From positions 1 to 64,000 of the forward strand of contig NZ_WBKM01000331.1 of assembly GCF_015714725.1 (NCBI RefSeq): a stretch of DNA of 64,000 nucleotides, read 5' to 3'. Positions 53,162 through 63,608 of this stretch are shown here, piece after piece (position 1 is the stretch's first letter; each line of letters starts with the position of its first letter). The notes beneath the pieces are model-generated. The model had not been told where the DNA came from. It did no database searches and saw nothing but the letters and a program-made list of their open reading frames with translations. A program made the position numbers and the translations under genes. This DNA is from Nostoc sp. WHI. GTDB taxonomy: Bacteria; Cyanobacteriota; Cyanobacteriia; Cyanobacteriales; Nostocaceae.

Positions 53162-56038
53162 ATGACCGTTTCGCAAACTATAACCAATCCTTTGCAAGCA
53201 TTACAAAATTATGGACAGTCTATATGGCTGGACTATATCCGGCGCAGTCTGATTACTAGTGGCGAACTGCAACGCCTAATTGATGAAGATGGTGTAAGAG
53301 GGGTTACATCTAACCCAGCAATTTTTCAGAAAGCCATTGCTGGTAGTACTGACTACAATGATGCCATCAAGACAATTGAGGATGGTGAGGATCAAGATGC
53401 TATTTCGCTCTATGAAAAGTTAGCAATTGAAGACATCCAAGCCGCAGCAGATATCCTGCAACCTATTTACCAGCAAACCAACAGACAAGATGGTTACGTC
53501 AGTCTGGAAGTTTCACCCTATTTGGCTCACGACACTCAGGAAACCATTTCAGAAGCACATCGGCTTTGGCAAGCGGTAAAAAGACCTAACCTGCTGGTTA
53601 AAGTTCCCGCTACAGATGCAGGTATCCTTGCCATTCAACAACTGATTAGCGATGGCATTAATGTCAATGTGACGCTGCTGTTCGCCCAAGAAGCCTATGA
53701 GCAGGTTGCAAATGCCTACATCGCCGGACTAGAGGCACTTGCTGCTAAAGGTGGAGATGTTAGTCAAGTGAATAGTGTTGCCAGTTTCTTCATTAGCCGG
53801 ATTGATACCGCCATTGATAATCTGATCACTGCTCAACTCAAAACAACAAGTAATAAAGATGAGCGGGGATTACTTGAGGTGATGCTTGGGAGAATAGCGA
53901 TCGCCAACGCTAAACTAACTTATCAACGCTACCAGGAGATTTATCAAAGCGATCGCTGGAAAAAACTTGCTCGATTGGGTGCTAACGCCCAACGACTTCT
54001 ATGGGCAAGCACAGCTACTAAAAATCCCCAATACAGTGATGTTTTGTATGTGGAAGGATTAATTGGTCAAGACACCGTGAATACAATTCCTCCTACGACT
54101 TTGGCAGCTTTTGGCGACCACGGACAGCCTCGCCCTAGCTTGTCAGAGAACGTTGACATCGCTTCCGAGATGATGCTGAAGCTGCAAAGGGCAGGTATTT
54201 CCTTTAAAAGTGTCACAGATCAATTGCTGGTTGAAGGATTAGATTTATTTTCCGATGCCTTTGACCAATTGTTGGGTTCAGTAGAGAAAAAGCGAGAAAT
54301 CGTTTTGGGGGCAAAACTTGACTCCTTATCCTACAAACTGCCAGAAGACCTTGCTACTAAAGTTAAAGTACATCTAGAAGACTGGCGTGTTAATGGCAAA
54401 ATCCGCAGACTGTGGTCGCACGATGCTTCTCTGTGGACGGGCGCGGATGAAAATCGCTGGTTGGGTTGGCTTGGAATTACTGAAGATCAGTTAGCGCAAA
54501 TTGACCACCTCAAACAGCTAGCACAAGAAGTTAAAAACTTAGCTTTCTCTCACGTTGTGCTGCTTGGTATGGGTGGGTCGTCACTCTGCCCAGAGGTAAT
54601 GAAGCTCACTTTTGGGAAAATTGCAGGTTATCCAGAACTATTAGTTCTAGATTCAACTGACCCAGCTCAGATTCAGACGCTTTTAAATCAAATCAACCTG
54701 ACCACAACCCTGTTTCTTGTTTCTAGTAAGTCTGGCAGCACCCTAGAACCAAACATCTTCAAGCAATATTTCTTTGATCAGGTGCAGCAAATTCTTGGGG
54801 AAGAATCAGCAGGAAACCGTTTCATCGCGATCACAGACCCTGGTTCCCATCTGCAACACATTGCTGAGGGCGACAACTTCCGCCATATCTTCTTTGGTCT
54901 GCCTAGTATTGGTGGTCGCTATTCTGCCTTATCTAACTTTGGGATGGTTCCAGCTGCGGTAATGGGTGTTGATGTTGCCAAGCTGCTAGACTCTGCTGAA
55001 GAGATGGTTCATTCCTGCGCTCCTTCGGTTCCAGCAGAGGATAATCCTGGTGTCGTTCTCGGAACTATTCTAGGTGTATTGACAAACCAAGGAAGAGATA
55101 AAATTACGCTGATTACCTCGCCCTTAATTGCAGATTTGGGTGCATGGCTAGAGCAATTGCTGGCGGAGTCTACAGGTAAAGATAACTTGGGATTGATTCC
55201 AATTGACCATGAATTATTAGGAGAACCAAAAGTATACGGTAGCGATCGCCTGTTCGTATACATTCGTCTGGAATCTGACCCTGATCCAACTCAAGATGCT
55301 GCCTTATTAGCGCTAGAACAAGCAGGACAGCCCATTGTCCGCATTTCTGTTGCTAATCCATACCAGCTAGGACAAGAGTTTTTCCGTTGGGAAATTGCCA
55401 CTGCGGTTGCTGGGTCAATTATTGGCATCAATGCCTTTAACCAACCTGATGTGGAAGCTAGCAAAATTGCTACTCTTCAATTGACGGCTGAATATGAAAA
55501 AACTGGGTCATTGCCACCCGAAACACCAATTTTAACAGAAGCAGGCATTAAGTTATTCACTGACCCCAAAAATGCTGTATTCCTGTCCGAAGCAACGGGA
55601 CATGACCAATCTCTAGTTGGTTATTTAGGCGCTCACTTGAATCGACTCGAAGCTGGAGATTACTTTGCATTGCTAGCTTATGTCGAAATGAACGAATCCC
55701 ACAAAGCGCAATTGCAAGTTATTCGGCAGTTAGTTCGTGACTCAAAGCAAGTTGCAACCTGTTTGGGCTTCGGCCCCCGCTTTTTGCACTCCACAGGACA
55801 GGCGTACAAAGGTGGGCCAAACACTGGCGTTTTTCTACAAATCACCAGTGATGATGCCGTTGATTTACCTGTAACTAATCAAAAATACACCTTTGGAGTT
55901 GTAAAAGCAGCGCAAGCAAGGGGTGATTTCCAGGTATTAGCAGAGCGAAATCGTCGAACTTTAAGATTACATTTTGGTAAAGATGTCCAAGCAGGTTTAG
56001 ACCTATTACAGACACTTATCAAGCAAGTTTTGGTCTAA
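53162..56038 (+). CDS. Bifunctional transaldolase / glucose-6-phosphate isomerase
   Basis: The 958-aa protein joins transaldolase (about 1-370) and glucose-6-phosphate isomerase (about 385-958). Transaldolase signs: WLDYIRRSL, GVTSNPAIFQKAI and LLVKVPATDAG with the Schiff-base Lys. Pgi signs: LLGMGGSSLCPEV, SSKSGSTLEPN and GGRYSALSNFG. The first half moves a three-carbon unit between sugar phosphates; the second interconverts glucose and fructose 6-phosphates. AAGGAAACTAAATC precedes the ATG. It opens a plus-strand cluster with gnd and zwf. The fused form occurs in several cyanobacteria and actinobacteria beside separate housekeeping copies. Confidence 0.93.
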   Translation: MTVSQTITNPLQALQNYGQSIWLDYIRRSLITSGELQRLIDEDGVRGVTSNPAIFQKAIAGSTDYNDAIKTIEDGEDQDAISLYEKLAIEDIQAAADILQPIYQQTNRQDGYVSLEVSPYLAHDTQETISEAHRLWQAVKRPNLLVKVPATDAGILAIQQLISDGINVNVTLLFAQEAYEQVANAYIAGLEALAAKGGDVSQVNSVASFFISRIDTAIDNLITAQLKTTSNKDERGLLEVMLGRIAIANAKLTYQRYQEIYQSDRWKKLARLGANAQRLLWASTATKNPQYSDVLYVEGLIGQDTVNTIPPTTLAAFGDHGQPRPSLSENVDIASEMMLKLQRAGISFKSVTDQLLVEGLDLFSDAFDQLLGSVEKKREIVLGAKLDSLSYKLPEDLATKVKVHLEDWRVNGKIRRLWSHDASLWTGADENRWLGWLGITEDQLAQIDHLKQLAQEVKNLAFSHVVLLGMGGSSLCPEVMKLTFGKIAGYPELLVLDSTDPAQIQTLLNQINLTTTLFLVSSKSGSTLEPNIFKQYFFDQVQQILGEESAGNRFIAITDPGSHLQHIAEGDNFRHIFFGLPSIGGRYSALSNFGMVPAAVMGVDVAKLLDSAEEMVHSCAPSVPAEDNPGVVLGTILGVLTNQGRDKITLITSPLIADLGAWLEQLLAESTGKDNLGLIPIDHELLGEPKVYGSDRLFVYIRLESDPDPTQDAALLALEQAGQPIVRISVANPYQLGQEFFRWEIATAVAGSIIGINAFNQPDVEASKIATLQLTAEYEKTGSLPPETPILTEAGIKLFTDPKNAVFLSEATGHDQSLVGYLGAHLNRLEAGDYFALLAYVEMNESHKAQLQVIRQLVRDSKQVATCLGFGPRFLHSTGQAYKGGPNTGVFLQITSDDAVDLPVTNQKYTFGVVKAAQARGDFQVLAERNRRTLRLHFGKDVQAGLDLLQTLIKQVLV

Positions 56039-56249
56039 GTTCCAGGGTATGTAGCGATTCTGATCTCAATTGCTAACACACCCTACGGATATTTCAAAAA
56101 TCGGCGTTGCTGAATCAAGGGATGATTCTTGTAGGGTAGGCAAGATGCCCATCCCAGAAAACTAGCAAAATCATCCTGCTTTCTCTGCAACGCCCAAAAA
56201 TCTACATAGTGCATCTTCATAGCAAGTATTTAGTCAACAGAGGAGAAAA
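56039..56249. other. Spacer with a GGCGTTGC inverted-repeat element
   Basis: Inverted ends GGCGTTGCTGAATC (56104) and TCTCTGCAACGCC (56194) frame a short repeat between the tal-pgi and gnd genes; AACACACCCTAC-type repeat precedes it. Confidence 0.5.
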
Positions 56250-57230
56250 ATGATGCAAATTGGTGTAATTGGTCTTGGGCGCATGGGTGCAAATATCGTT
56301 AGACGGTTAATGCACTATGGACATGAGTGCGTAGTCTTCAACCGCACCCCCGACAAAGTTCGGCAGTTAGAAGGCGAAGGTGCCACAGCAGCCACCTCAC
56401 TTGATGATTTTGTAAATCTACTCGCAAAGCCAAGAGTTGTTTGGGTAATGTTACCTGCTGGGGATGTAACCGAGGAAACGATCGCTACTTTGGCTGAAAA
56501 GCTGGAACCAGGTGATATAGTTATCGATGGTGGCAATTCCTACTATAAAGATGATGTCCGTCGTGCCAAATTAATCAACACAAAAGGTATCAACTACGTT
56601 GATGTCGGTACGAGCGGCGGTGTATGGGGATTAGAGCGGGGTTACTGCCTGATGATTGGCGGCAAACCAGAGGTTGTCAGCTACCTCGATCCCATTTTCA
56701 AATCCCTGGCTCCGGGAACAGGAGATATTCCCAAGACACCTGGAAGAGAAGACCTCAGAAGCACTGCCGAAATGGGCTACTTACACTGTGGTTCTTATGG
56801 AGCAGGACACTTCGTCAAAATGGTGCATAATGGCGTTGAGTATGCACTAATGCAGGCATACGCCGAAGGGTTTGACATTTTCCGCAATGCCTACTCTGAG
56901 GAACTGGGTGAAGATTATCGTTATGACCTAGATGTGGCAGACATTGCCGAAGTCTGGCGGCGGGGCAGTGTAGTGGGGTCGTGGTTGCTAGACTTGACTG
57001 CAATGGCACTGGCAGAGAATCCCACACTTTCTAACTACAGTGGGTATGTGCAGGACTCAGGCGAAGGACGCTGGACAATTATCGCAGCGATCGAAGAAGC
57101 TGTCCCGACTGATGTACTATCGGCTGCCCTGTATACTCGTTTCCGCTCCCGACAAGAGCATACTTTTGCGGAGAAAATCCTGTCTGCCATGCGCTACAAG
57201 TTTGGCGGACACGTTGAGCAACACAGCTAA
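56250..57230 (+). CDS. gnd: 6-phosphogluconate dehydrogenase, decarboxylating (short form)
   Basis: The enzyme turns 6-phosphogluconate into ribulose 5-phosphate and CO2 and makes NAD(P)H. The 326-aa short type has [16 protein letters not shown] for cofactor, [25 protein letters not shown] and [21 protein letters not shown] with the catalytic Lys. NRTP after the second strand is an Arg-containing loop that usually prefers NADP, although short-form enzymes often use NAD; this cannot be settled here. GAGGAGAAAA stands before the double ATG. zwf follows after 20 bp. Confidence 0.93.
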   Translation: MMQIGVIGLGRMGANIVRRLMHYGHECVVFNRTPDKVRQLEGEGATAATSLDDFVNLLAKPRVVWVMLPAGDVTEETIATLAEKLEPGDIVIDGGNSYYKDDVRRAKLINTKGINYVDVGTSGGVWGLERGYCLMIGGKPEVVSYLDPIFKSLAPGTGDIPKTPGREDLRSTAEMGYLHCGSYGAGHFVKMVHNGVEYALMQAYAEGFDIFRNAYSEELGEDYRYDLDVADIAEVWRRGSVVGSWLLDLTAMALAENPTLSNYSGYVQDSGEGRWTIIAAIEEAVPTDVLSAALYTRFRSRQEHTFAEKILSAMRYKFGGHVEQHS

Positions 57231-57250
57231 GGGATATTACTTATAAAACC

Positions 57251-58804
57251 ATGACTTTTGCAAAAGCAAATAACCTGACTAAATTGCCAGACCAACCAGC
57301 AAATCCCTGTGTGATAGTGATTTTCGGTGCAGCTGGAGACTTAACTAAGCGCAAGCTGATCCCTGCCCTGTACAACTTGGCATCCAATAACTTGCTGCCT
57401 GAGGAGTTTGCCATTGTGGGTGTCACTCGTGCCCCCATGAGCAGCGAAGATTTTCGTACCCAAATGAGTCGGGATATCGAAGAATTCTCCACTAACAAGA
57501 TTGACCCCCAACTTTGGCAGTGGTTTGAGAAACGGCTGTATTACCTAGCAGGTGATTTCCAGGACACCCACACCTACAATCAGCTCAAAGAATTGCTAAT
57601 GCAGGTTGATCAAGAGTGTAGCACCCAAGGCAACTATCTCTACTACCTAGCAACTGCGCCGAATTTCTTCTGCGACATCATCTGGCAACTAGGCTCTGTT
57701 GGACTCACCCAAGAAGACGGTAATTGGCGGCGTGTCATTATTGAAAAACCTTTTGGACACGATCTGGAATCTGCTCAGGCTCTGAACAAAAACATCACCA
57801 CAATTCTCAAAGAAAGTCAAATATATAGGATTGACCACTACCTGGGTAAGGAGACGGTGCAGAACATTCTCGTCTTCCGCTTCGGCAACGGACTGTTTGA
57901 GCCAATTTGGAATCACCGTTATATCGATCATGTACAGATTACAGTTGCTGAGACTGTTGGGGTAGAACGCAGAGGTGGCTACTATGAAGGAGCGGGGGCA
58001 ATCCGCGATATGGTTCAGAACCATATATTCCAACTGGTGGCGATGATGGCGATGGAGCCACCTGTTTCCTTTGAAGCAGATGCGGTGCGGGATGAAAAGT
58101 CAAAAGTACTCAAGGCAATTCAACCCCTAACACACCATGATGTACTGACTCATACCGTTCGCGGGCAGTATGGCGAAGGGATAGTGAAGGGAGAACACAT
58201 ACCTAACTACCGTTCAGAGTCTCGCGTTGCTCCTGACTCTGGGACGGAAACCTTTACGGCTATGAAGTTGCTGATTGATAACTGGCGGTGGGCGGATGTA
58301 CCTTTTTACTTACGTACAGGTAAGTGCCTACCACAGCGAGTCACTGAAATTGCCATCCAATTCAAGCGAGTACCGTCCTTGCTTTTTCACCAAACCTCCG
58401 TTGATCAGCTAGTTCCCAACTTTCTGGTGATTCGGATCCAACCTAACGAGGGAATTAGTTTGCAATTTGGGGCAAAAGTTCCTGGGCCGACGGTGCGAAT
58501 GGGTGCGGTGGATATGGATTTTGCTTACACTGACTACTTTAATAGTACGCCTAGTACGGGCTATGAAACCTTACTCTATGACTGCATGATTGGTGACGCT
58601 ACCCTGTTTCAGAGGGCAGATAATGTGGAATTGGGCTGGAAGGTCGTCAGTCCGATTCTGGATGTCTGGAAAGCTTTGCCACCGCGCAACTTTCCCAACT
58701 ATGCCGCAGGTACTTGGGGTCCAAAAGATGCAGATGAGTTGTTGCAACGCGATGGTCGGCAGTGGAGAACAAGTGCCGATATGAGTCCCCCAGTCAAGCA
58801 TTGA
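57251..58804 (+). CDS. zwf: Glucose-6-phosphate 1-dehydrogenase
   Basis: Oxidises glucose 6-phosphate to 6-phosphogluconolactone with NADP. The 517-aa protein has [39 protein letters not shown] (the active-site His-containing motif) and [15 protein letters not shown], all normal. It lies 20 bp behind gnd, so they form an operon. No opcA (the allosteric partner found next to zwf in many Nostoc genomes) is present, which suggests that this is a second, differently controlled copy. Confidence 0.95.
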   Translation: MTFAKANNLTKLPDQPANPCVIVIFGAAGDLTKRKLIPALYNLASNNLLPEEFAIVGVTRAPMSSEDFRTQMSRDIEEFSTNKIDPQLWQWFEKRLYYLAGDFQDTHTYNQLKELLMQVDQECSTQGNYLYYLATAPNFFCDIIWQLGSVGLTQEDGNWRRVIIEKPFGHDLESAQALNKNITTILKESQIYRIDHYLGKETVQNILVFRFGNGLFEPIWNHRYIDHVQITVAETVGVERRGGYYEGAGAIRDMVQNHIFQLVAMMAMEPPVSFEADAVRDEKSKVLKAIQPLTHHDVLTHTVRGQYGEGIVKGEHIPNYRSESRVAPDSGTETFTAMKLLIDNWRWADVPFYLRTGKCLPQRVTEIAIQFKRVPSLLFHQTSVDQLVPNFLVIRIQPNEGISLQFGAKVPGPTVRMGAVDMDFAYTDYFNSTPSTGYETLLYDCMIGDATLFQRADNVELGWKVVSPILDVWKALPPRNFPNYAAGTWGPKDADELLQRDGRQWRTSADMSPPVKH

Positions 58805-58842
58805 GTGAATGCGACCCTCTAAAGAATAAGAGTGACAGGATT

Positions 58843-59766
58843 ATGAATCAAACGAGTCAGTTCAAACAATCTAAAATTTCTTTGCTGGTTGCCGATGTAG
58901 ACGGCACTTTGGTTAATCGTGAAAAGATATTGACAAATCGCACCTGTACAGCTGTCCAAAAGCTAAATGAGGCTGGGATTATCTTCACCATCACTAGTGG
59001 TCGCCCGCCCTTGGGGATGAAGATGATTGTGGATGCACTTAACCTGACTGCCCCGATCGCTGGCTTCAATGGTGCAGTGTTTTTTAATTCTGACTTTTCC
59101 ATTATTGATCAGAATGTCCTGACTCAGGCGATCGCTCAAAAGGTCGTTGAAATCATCACTGCTCACGGTCTGGATGTTTGGATTTATCGAGACAACGATT
59201 GGTTTGTACATGAGCGGCATGGTTCTCACGTTGATCGCGAAGAAGGGACGGTTAAATTCTCACCAACCGTTGTATCCAACTTTGATGGACTGCTAAACAA
59301 CGTCGCCAAAATAGTCGGCGTCAGTGATGACTTGGAAGCAGTAGCCCGATGCGAGGTTGATGTGCAGCGAGAATTCAGTGAACAAGTCTGCTGTGAGACG
59401 GGCGCGAGTTCCCGTGATGGCGAGCAAGTTTCTGCCGCGCGCTCTCAGCCCTACTATTTAGATGTTACCCACCCTCGCGCTAACAAGGGAGAAGTGGTAA
59501 AGCGCCTTTGTGAACTCCTGACAATTCCGGCTCACGAGATTGCCACCATTGGTGATATGCCCAACGATGTACCAATGTTTAAACAAAGCGGTCTGAGCAT
59601 TGCTATGGGCAACGCCAGTATCGAAGTGCAGCGCCAGGCCCAATATGTAACGACTTCCTATGAAGAGGAAGGATTTGCCAATGCAGTGGAACAGTTCATT
59701 TTGGGTAGTAACGGCTCACAGCGACTACTCGATCAAAGCTCAAGGCAGTCAGCAGCTACTAATTAA
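58843..59766 (+). CDS. HAD-superfamily (Cof/IIB type) sugar phosphatase
   Basis: A 307-aa HAD-IIB hydrolase: LLVADVDGTLVNREK (nucleophile Asp), FTITSGRPP, the cap domain, a basic VKRLCELL stretch and IATIGDMPNDVPMF (the DxxND motif), then AMGNAS. Cof-type members remove phosphate from sugar phosphates or flavin-like compounds. I place the start at the ATG at 58843, 38 bp after zwf, with GACAGGA before it. Its place after tal-pgi, gnd and zwf makes a sugar phosphate a likely substrate. Confidence 0.85.
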   Translation: MNQTSQFKQSKISLLVADVDGTLVNREKILTNRTCTAVQKLNEAGIIFTITSGRPPLGMKMIVDALNLTAPIAGFNGAVFFNSDFSIIDQNVLTQAIAQKVVEIITAHGLDVWIYRDNDWFVHERHGSHVDREEGTVKFSPTVVSNFDGLLNNVAKIVGVSDDLEAVARCEVDVQREFSEQVCCETGASSRDGEQVSAARSQPYYLDVTHPRANKGEVVKRLCELLTIPAHEIATIGDMPNDVPMFKQSGLSIAMGNASIEVQRQAQYVTTSYEEEGFANAVEQFILGSNGSQRLLDQSSRQSAATN

Positions 59767-59785
59767 ATCCAGATCAACCCTTGAG

Positions 59786-59923
59786 GTGAAAAATTGTCCT
59801 TACTGCTCTCATAAAATGCTGCAACATATTCGGAATAACCATATTTATTGGTTCTGCCGTAGATGTTGGCATGAAATGCCGTTGCTAAATCCAATACCTT
59901 CGCCAAAAACAGAGGTAGTCTAA
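59786..59923 (+). CDS. Small zinc-ribbon protein
   Basis: From a GTG at 59786 the frame encodes 45 residues with KNCPYCSHKMLQHI and YWFCRRCWHEMP, two CxxC knuckles of a zinc ribbon. Peptides with this pattern are found in many Nostoc genomes. The ribosome site is weak (GAGG overlaps the start), so translation may be coupled to the HAD gene. A longer frame overlapping the HAD gene is less likely. Confidence 0.45.
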   Translation: MKNCPYCSHKMLQHIRNNHIYWFCRRCWHEMPLLNPIPSPKTEVV

Positions 59924-60125
59924 CTTTTGCCAAGACAGCCTAATATAGTGACTCAGTTTTTTGACATAAGGCAAAAAAAGCATGTATTACCTGGGTCTGC
60001 TCTATGTCAATACTCGTAAATTGGCGAAGGTATTGTAAATGTAAAAACCTGTAATTCATTCTCAGCTTCTCTTGTCAGCAGGTCATTAATTAAAAGAAAA
60101 AACTGATTTATTTTGGAGAATTAAG
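59924..60125. other. Leader of the aldolase gene
   Basis: Sequence around 59924-59946 (CTTTTGCCAAGACAGCC) resembles 12143-12162 (TTTTGCCAAAACAGCCC), a dispersed repeat. No gene seen. Confidence 0.4.
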
Positions 60126-61073
60126 ATGAGTCAACAAGTCAAAGAAATTCTTAGTTGGTATGGCAGCGATAATCCAGGAACCCTAACCAACTTAGCACGA
60201 CTACTCAATCATGGTAAGTTAGCAGGCACTGGTAAACTAGTTATCCTGCCCGTGGATCAAGGATTTGAACACGGGCCTGCCCGGAGTTTTGCCGTTAACC
60301 CACTTGCCTACGACCCTCATTATCATTTTGAGTTAGCAATCGAATCAGGCTGTAACGCCTATGCAGCACCTTTAGGATTCCTAGAGGCGGGTGCAAGAGA
60401 TTTTGCAGGTGGCATCCCCCTGATTTTGAAAGTTAACGACCATGATGTACTGATAGATGAAAAAGATCCCAGCCAAGCCTTGACCGGGAGTGTTCAAGAT
60501 GCCTTAAGACTAGGTTGTGTGGGAATTGGTTTCACTATCTATCCTGGTTCAGCTCATCGATTAGAGTTATATGAGCAAATTCGCGCCTATGCTGAAGAGG
60601 CAAAACGCCACGGCTTAGTAGTGATTATTTGGTCTTACCCGCGTGGCTCCGGTCTGAGCAAATTGGGAGAAACTGCAATTGACGTGACGAGCTATGCTGC
60701 CCACATTGCTGCCCAACTTGGTGCCCACATTATCAAGGTGAAGCTACCAAGTGCTCATATTGAGCAAGAGGCAGCTCGTAAGGTCTATGAAAAAGAGCAA
60801 ATTCCAATTGCTACGCTCGATGAGCGAGTACGGCACGTTGTGCAATGTACGTTCAATCGTCGGCGGGTCGTAATTTTTTCAGGTGGCGCCACTGAAAGTG
60901 ATGATGTATTACTTGATGAAATTCGTGCTATCCACAAGGGCGGTGGATTTGGCTCTATCATTGGGCGCAATTCATTCCAACGTTTTAAACCAGATGCACT
61001 ACGGTTACTGACTGCAATTACAGATATTTACTCTGATGAATTCGCTCCGATTCCTACCCGAGTACTTGTTTAG
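60126..61073 (+). CDS. Class I fructose-bisphosphate aldolase
   Basis: A 315-aa aldolase of the DhnA/FbaB-type class I family, which splits fructose 1,6-bisphosphate into two triose phosphates. Signs: ILPVDQGFEHGPARSF, GGIPLILKVNDHDVL, VVIIWSYPRGSGLSK, AHIIKVKLPS with the Schiff-base Lys, and VIFSGGATESDDVLL. GGAG stands eight bases before the ATG. It ends the sugar-phosphate cluster, 200 bp past the zinc-ribbon gene, and may have its own promoter. It is distinct from the class II enzyme that serves the Calvin cycle. Confidence 0.92.
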   Translation: MSQQVKEILSWYGSDNPGTLTNLARLLNHGKLAGTGKLVILPVDQGFEHGPARSFAVNPLAYDPHYHFELAIESGCNAYAAPLGFLEAGARDFAGGIPLILKVNDHDVLIDEKDPSQALTGSVQDALRLGCVGIGFTIYPGSAHRLELYEQIRAYAEEAKRHGLVVIIWSYPRGSGLSKLGETAIDVTSYAAHIAAQLGAHIIKVKLPSAHIEQEAARKVYEKEQIPIATLDERVRHVVQCTFNRRRVVIFSGGATESDDVLLDEIRAIHKGGGFGSIIGRNSFQRFKPDALRLLTAITDIYSDEFAPIPTRVLV

Positions 61074-61808
61074 TACTCGACTCGACCAAAATTGCCGATT
61101 ATGTGGCAAGCAGGGGAGCAACAGGACAAAGGCATCTTAATTAGTCTTGACAAAAACTTTAGTTAGCAAATTAACGAAATAACAAGATTTACCGTTTGAT
61201 TCATTTTCACTCGTGTCAAAGCGATGCCTACGGCGGGCTACGCCAACGCCTAAAATATTGTCAATGAGTAGGTAAGTGGTTAGGCAAAATTATTTATGTC
61301 ATTGCGAGCTAAATAAAATGTAGCGAAGTAATCTCTAATTAATTTTGCATAACTACTTAATTAATGCGATTCTTTTAGACTTTATTGAGATTAGGATAGT
61401 TGTATTTTTAAGAATGTTAAGGTACTACATCTCCAAAAGTATGAGTAAAATTAACTCAGAAGTAAAAGCTTTTGTTTGCAGCTTTTTCTGAGAAAAATGT
61501 GGCGGCTAATCCTTAATAATTATCAGGCAAAATTTTATTTAAAAAGCCAAAATTCATCGATTAATCTCACCTCAAAGGGACATTTTTGCCACTCAAGCGA
61601 TAGTAAAACACTTGATCAAAACCAAGCGATAAGCGTCAAAATCTTGATGATTCTATCTTTTTGGAATGTCTCACCAAGATAAATTTTAGTACAAACCAAT
61701 CGTAATACTGTCACAAAAATAAATTTCGTTCTCAGTATTGACGATTGGCGATCGCTCAGAGTTTGGGGTCAACAGCATCGACTGCTCATTTACCCCCATC
61801 CATCCTAA
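61074..61808. other. Intergenic region of 0.7 kb
   Basis: It holds a dispersed repeat at 61220-61252 (GCCTACGGCGGGCTACGCC) and one end of a GTCATTGCGA repeat (61297). A 68-codon plus-strand frame at 61476-61682 has no ribosome site and no known relatives. No gene supported. Confidence 0.5.
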
Positions 61809-63608
61809 CTAGAAAGAGAAGACCGTCCGGACAGTACCTGTAATAATCGTACCATTGGCATTCTGGTTGGCAGAATTAGTAATTACCTGAATTAAAGGAC
61901 TAACTTGAATGTTGTCACTCACTCTAAAGTTGTAGAATGTTTCAAAGTTGGTTTGAGTAGTATTACCAATTTCACTAGCAATAAAGGGTTGACCAACTGC
62001 AATACCAGCCAAAGCGCCTGGGGAAAACAAGTCTCGGAACGCCACCCCCGCCATCCAATAGTTGGGTTTGATGTCACCAAAGGTACTGTTATTGTAATTA
62101 CCGTAGCCATAGCGACCAAATACGCCAAGTTTCGGTGAAAAAGCTAACTCAAAATTTGCGCCAAATGCGTCATAGCGGTTATCAAATAATTCTCCACCAC
62201 TGTATTGGAGGCGTATGGCAAAAACTTTCGATGGCGCATACTCTAGTTCAACAGTACCCTGATATGTATCGCCAAATAAACCTTGTTCGCCACCACCAGT
62301 AGGATACAACAATCGAGTAAACGGCGCTGTACCTCTGATAATTCCTTGATTACCTGGATTGGCTGCTTCTGCTGCTGCATACAAAGCCCGTACAGTCAAT
62401 GCTCCTGCTCCTGGCTTCCAATCAATTGCTGCACCTGCACTTGGACCGTTGACAGGGAAAAGAAGGTAGTTATTTACAAATGCCAAAGTGCTAAAGTCTC
62501 GAAAGCTTAGGTAAGCGTAACTATTGCGGTCAACATAATCTGTAGTACGAATCTCAGGGCCCACAGATACCGTGAAGTTTTTGAATGGCTGAAAAGTGTA
62601 GTATAGCCGTGCCAGTCCAAGGTCGTTATTAGTGGGTGGTTTGATTGAGTAGTCTAGAACACTACCAAAGGTCGGCTCTAAGAATCCTGCCGCATTGTCA
62701 GTACCATTAAAGCTGCCTGTATCAAGACGGATTTTTAACTGGTCTGTGCCAAAAAAGCTTGTATCTAAGTCTATAGCAGCTCGATAAAGTACCGTAGTAT
62801 TCGGGTCAGAACCAGCAATTTCTTCACCTGTAGGGCCAATGATGCGTTCTCCATCAAATGTTCCTGAATTCACCGCTATGATTACTTGACCACTGAGCTT
62901 GGTGGTTGTGGAAAACTGATTTGTCTCTAGTTCGATACTACGGGCTTCTAAAGTATCTATACGGCCCCGCAACGTAGCCATCTCTGCTGCAAATTCCTTT
63001 TGCAAACGTTTAATTGTAACTAAATCTTCTGTGGAAACTAAGTCAGAAGTTGCCGTTGCAATCACTTCGTTGATTCGCTCCAAACAAGCATTTAACCCAG
63101 CTGCAAACTCATATCTTGTCAAGGCTCGATTGCCCCGGTAGAGATTTTCTGGATACCCTGCAATGCAACCATATCGCTCAACTAAAGACTGTAACGCACC
63201 AAAAGCCCAATCTGTTGGTTGTACATCTTTTAGCTGAGACACAGAAGTGACTTGTGCCATTGGGGCATCATTACCTGTGTTTGTTTGCACCTTTTGAACA
63301 AGAATAAAAGAAAGTGGTAGACTGTCACTTTCATGAGCAGGCGTTGTTGTTAAGCCAAAGACAGACTGGTTGTTAGAAGTAGCAACGAGAGCAGCCTGAT
63401 TTTCAGAAGTACTGACTGGGGCTAGCTGGGACAGTTGAGTAACACTCCCTGGAATTGTTTCGGTAACAGTGTCATTAATGGTAGCCTGTTTAAGCCGGGT
63501 GTTCGTAGGTTCTGATATTTCAGCTAAAACAGGAACACATAGAACAATTAAATTGAGGATACTCATCCCACTGACTAGATTCAAACGTATCTTTAAGGTT
63601 CGCATCAT
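61809..63608 (-). CDS. SLH-OprB outer-membrane porin (iron-uptake-porin type)
   Basis: A cyanobacterial outer-membrane porin of about 599 aa. After a signal peptide (core LVSGMSILNLIVLCVPVLA) and a linker of about 110 residues comes one SLH domain (QLKDVQPTDWAFGALQSLVERYGCIAGYP, RALTRYEFAAGLNACLERI) that ties the barrel to peptidoglycan. A coiled-coil (KRLQKEFAAEMATLRGRIDTLEARSIELE) follows, then an OprB-type beta-barrel that ends in Phe, as needed for outer-membrane insertion. It may pass sugars, ions or iron. I begin it at the ATG at 63608; a TTG at 63659 is an alternative, and neither has a clear ribosome site. Confidence 0.9.
   Translation of the reverse strand: MMRTLKIRLNLVSGMSILNLIVLCVPVLAEISEPTNTRLKQATINDTVTETIPGSVTQLSQLAPVSTSENQAALVATSNNQSVFGLTTTPAHESDSLPLSFILVQKVQTNTGNDAPMAQVTSVSQLKDVQPTDWAFGALQSLVERYGCIAGYPENLYRGNRALTRYEFAAGLNACLERINEVIATATSDLVSTEDLVTIKRLQKEFAAEMATLRGRIDTLEARSIELETNQFSTTTKLSGQVIIAVNSGTFDGERIIGPTGEEIAGSDPNTTVLYRAAIDLDTSFFGTDQLKIRLDTGSFNGTDNAAGFLEPTFGSVLDYSIKPPTNNDLGLARLYYTFQPFKNFTVSVGPEIRTTDYVDRNSYAYLSFRDFSTLAFVNNYLLFPVNGPSAGAAIDWKPGAGALTVRALYAAAEAANPGNQGIIRGTAPFTRLLYPTGGGEQGLFGDTYQGTVELEYAPSKVFAIRLQYSGGELFDNRYDAFGANFELAFSPKLGVFGRYGYGNYNNSTFGDIKPNYWMAGVAFRDLFSPGALAGIAVGQPFIASEIGNTTQTNFETFYNFRVSDNIQVSPLIQVITNSANQNANGTIITGTVRTVFSF

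Noticed and set aside
61476-61682. 68-codon plus-strand frame after the aldolase gene
   Set aside because: No ribosome site, basic and Asn-rich composition typical of AT-rich spacer translation.
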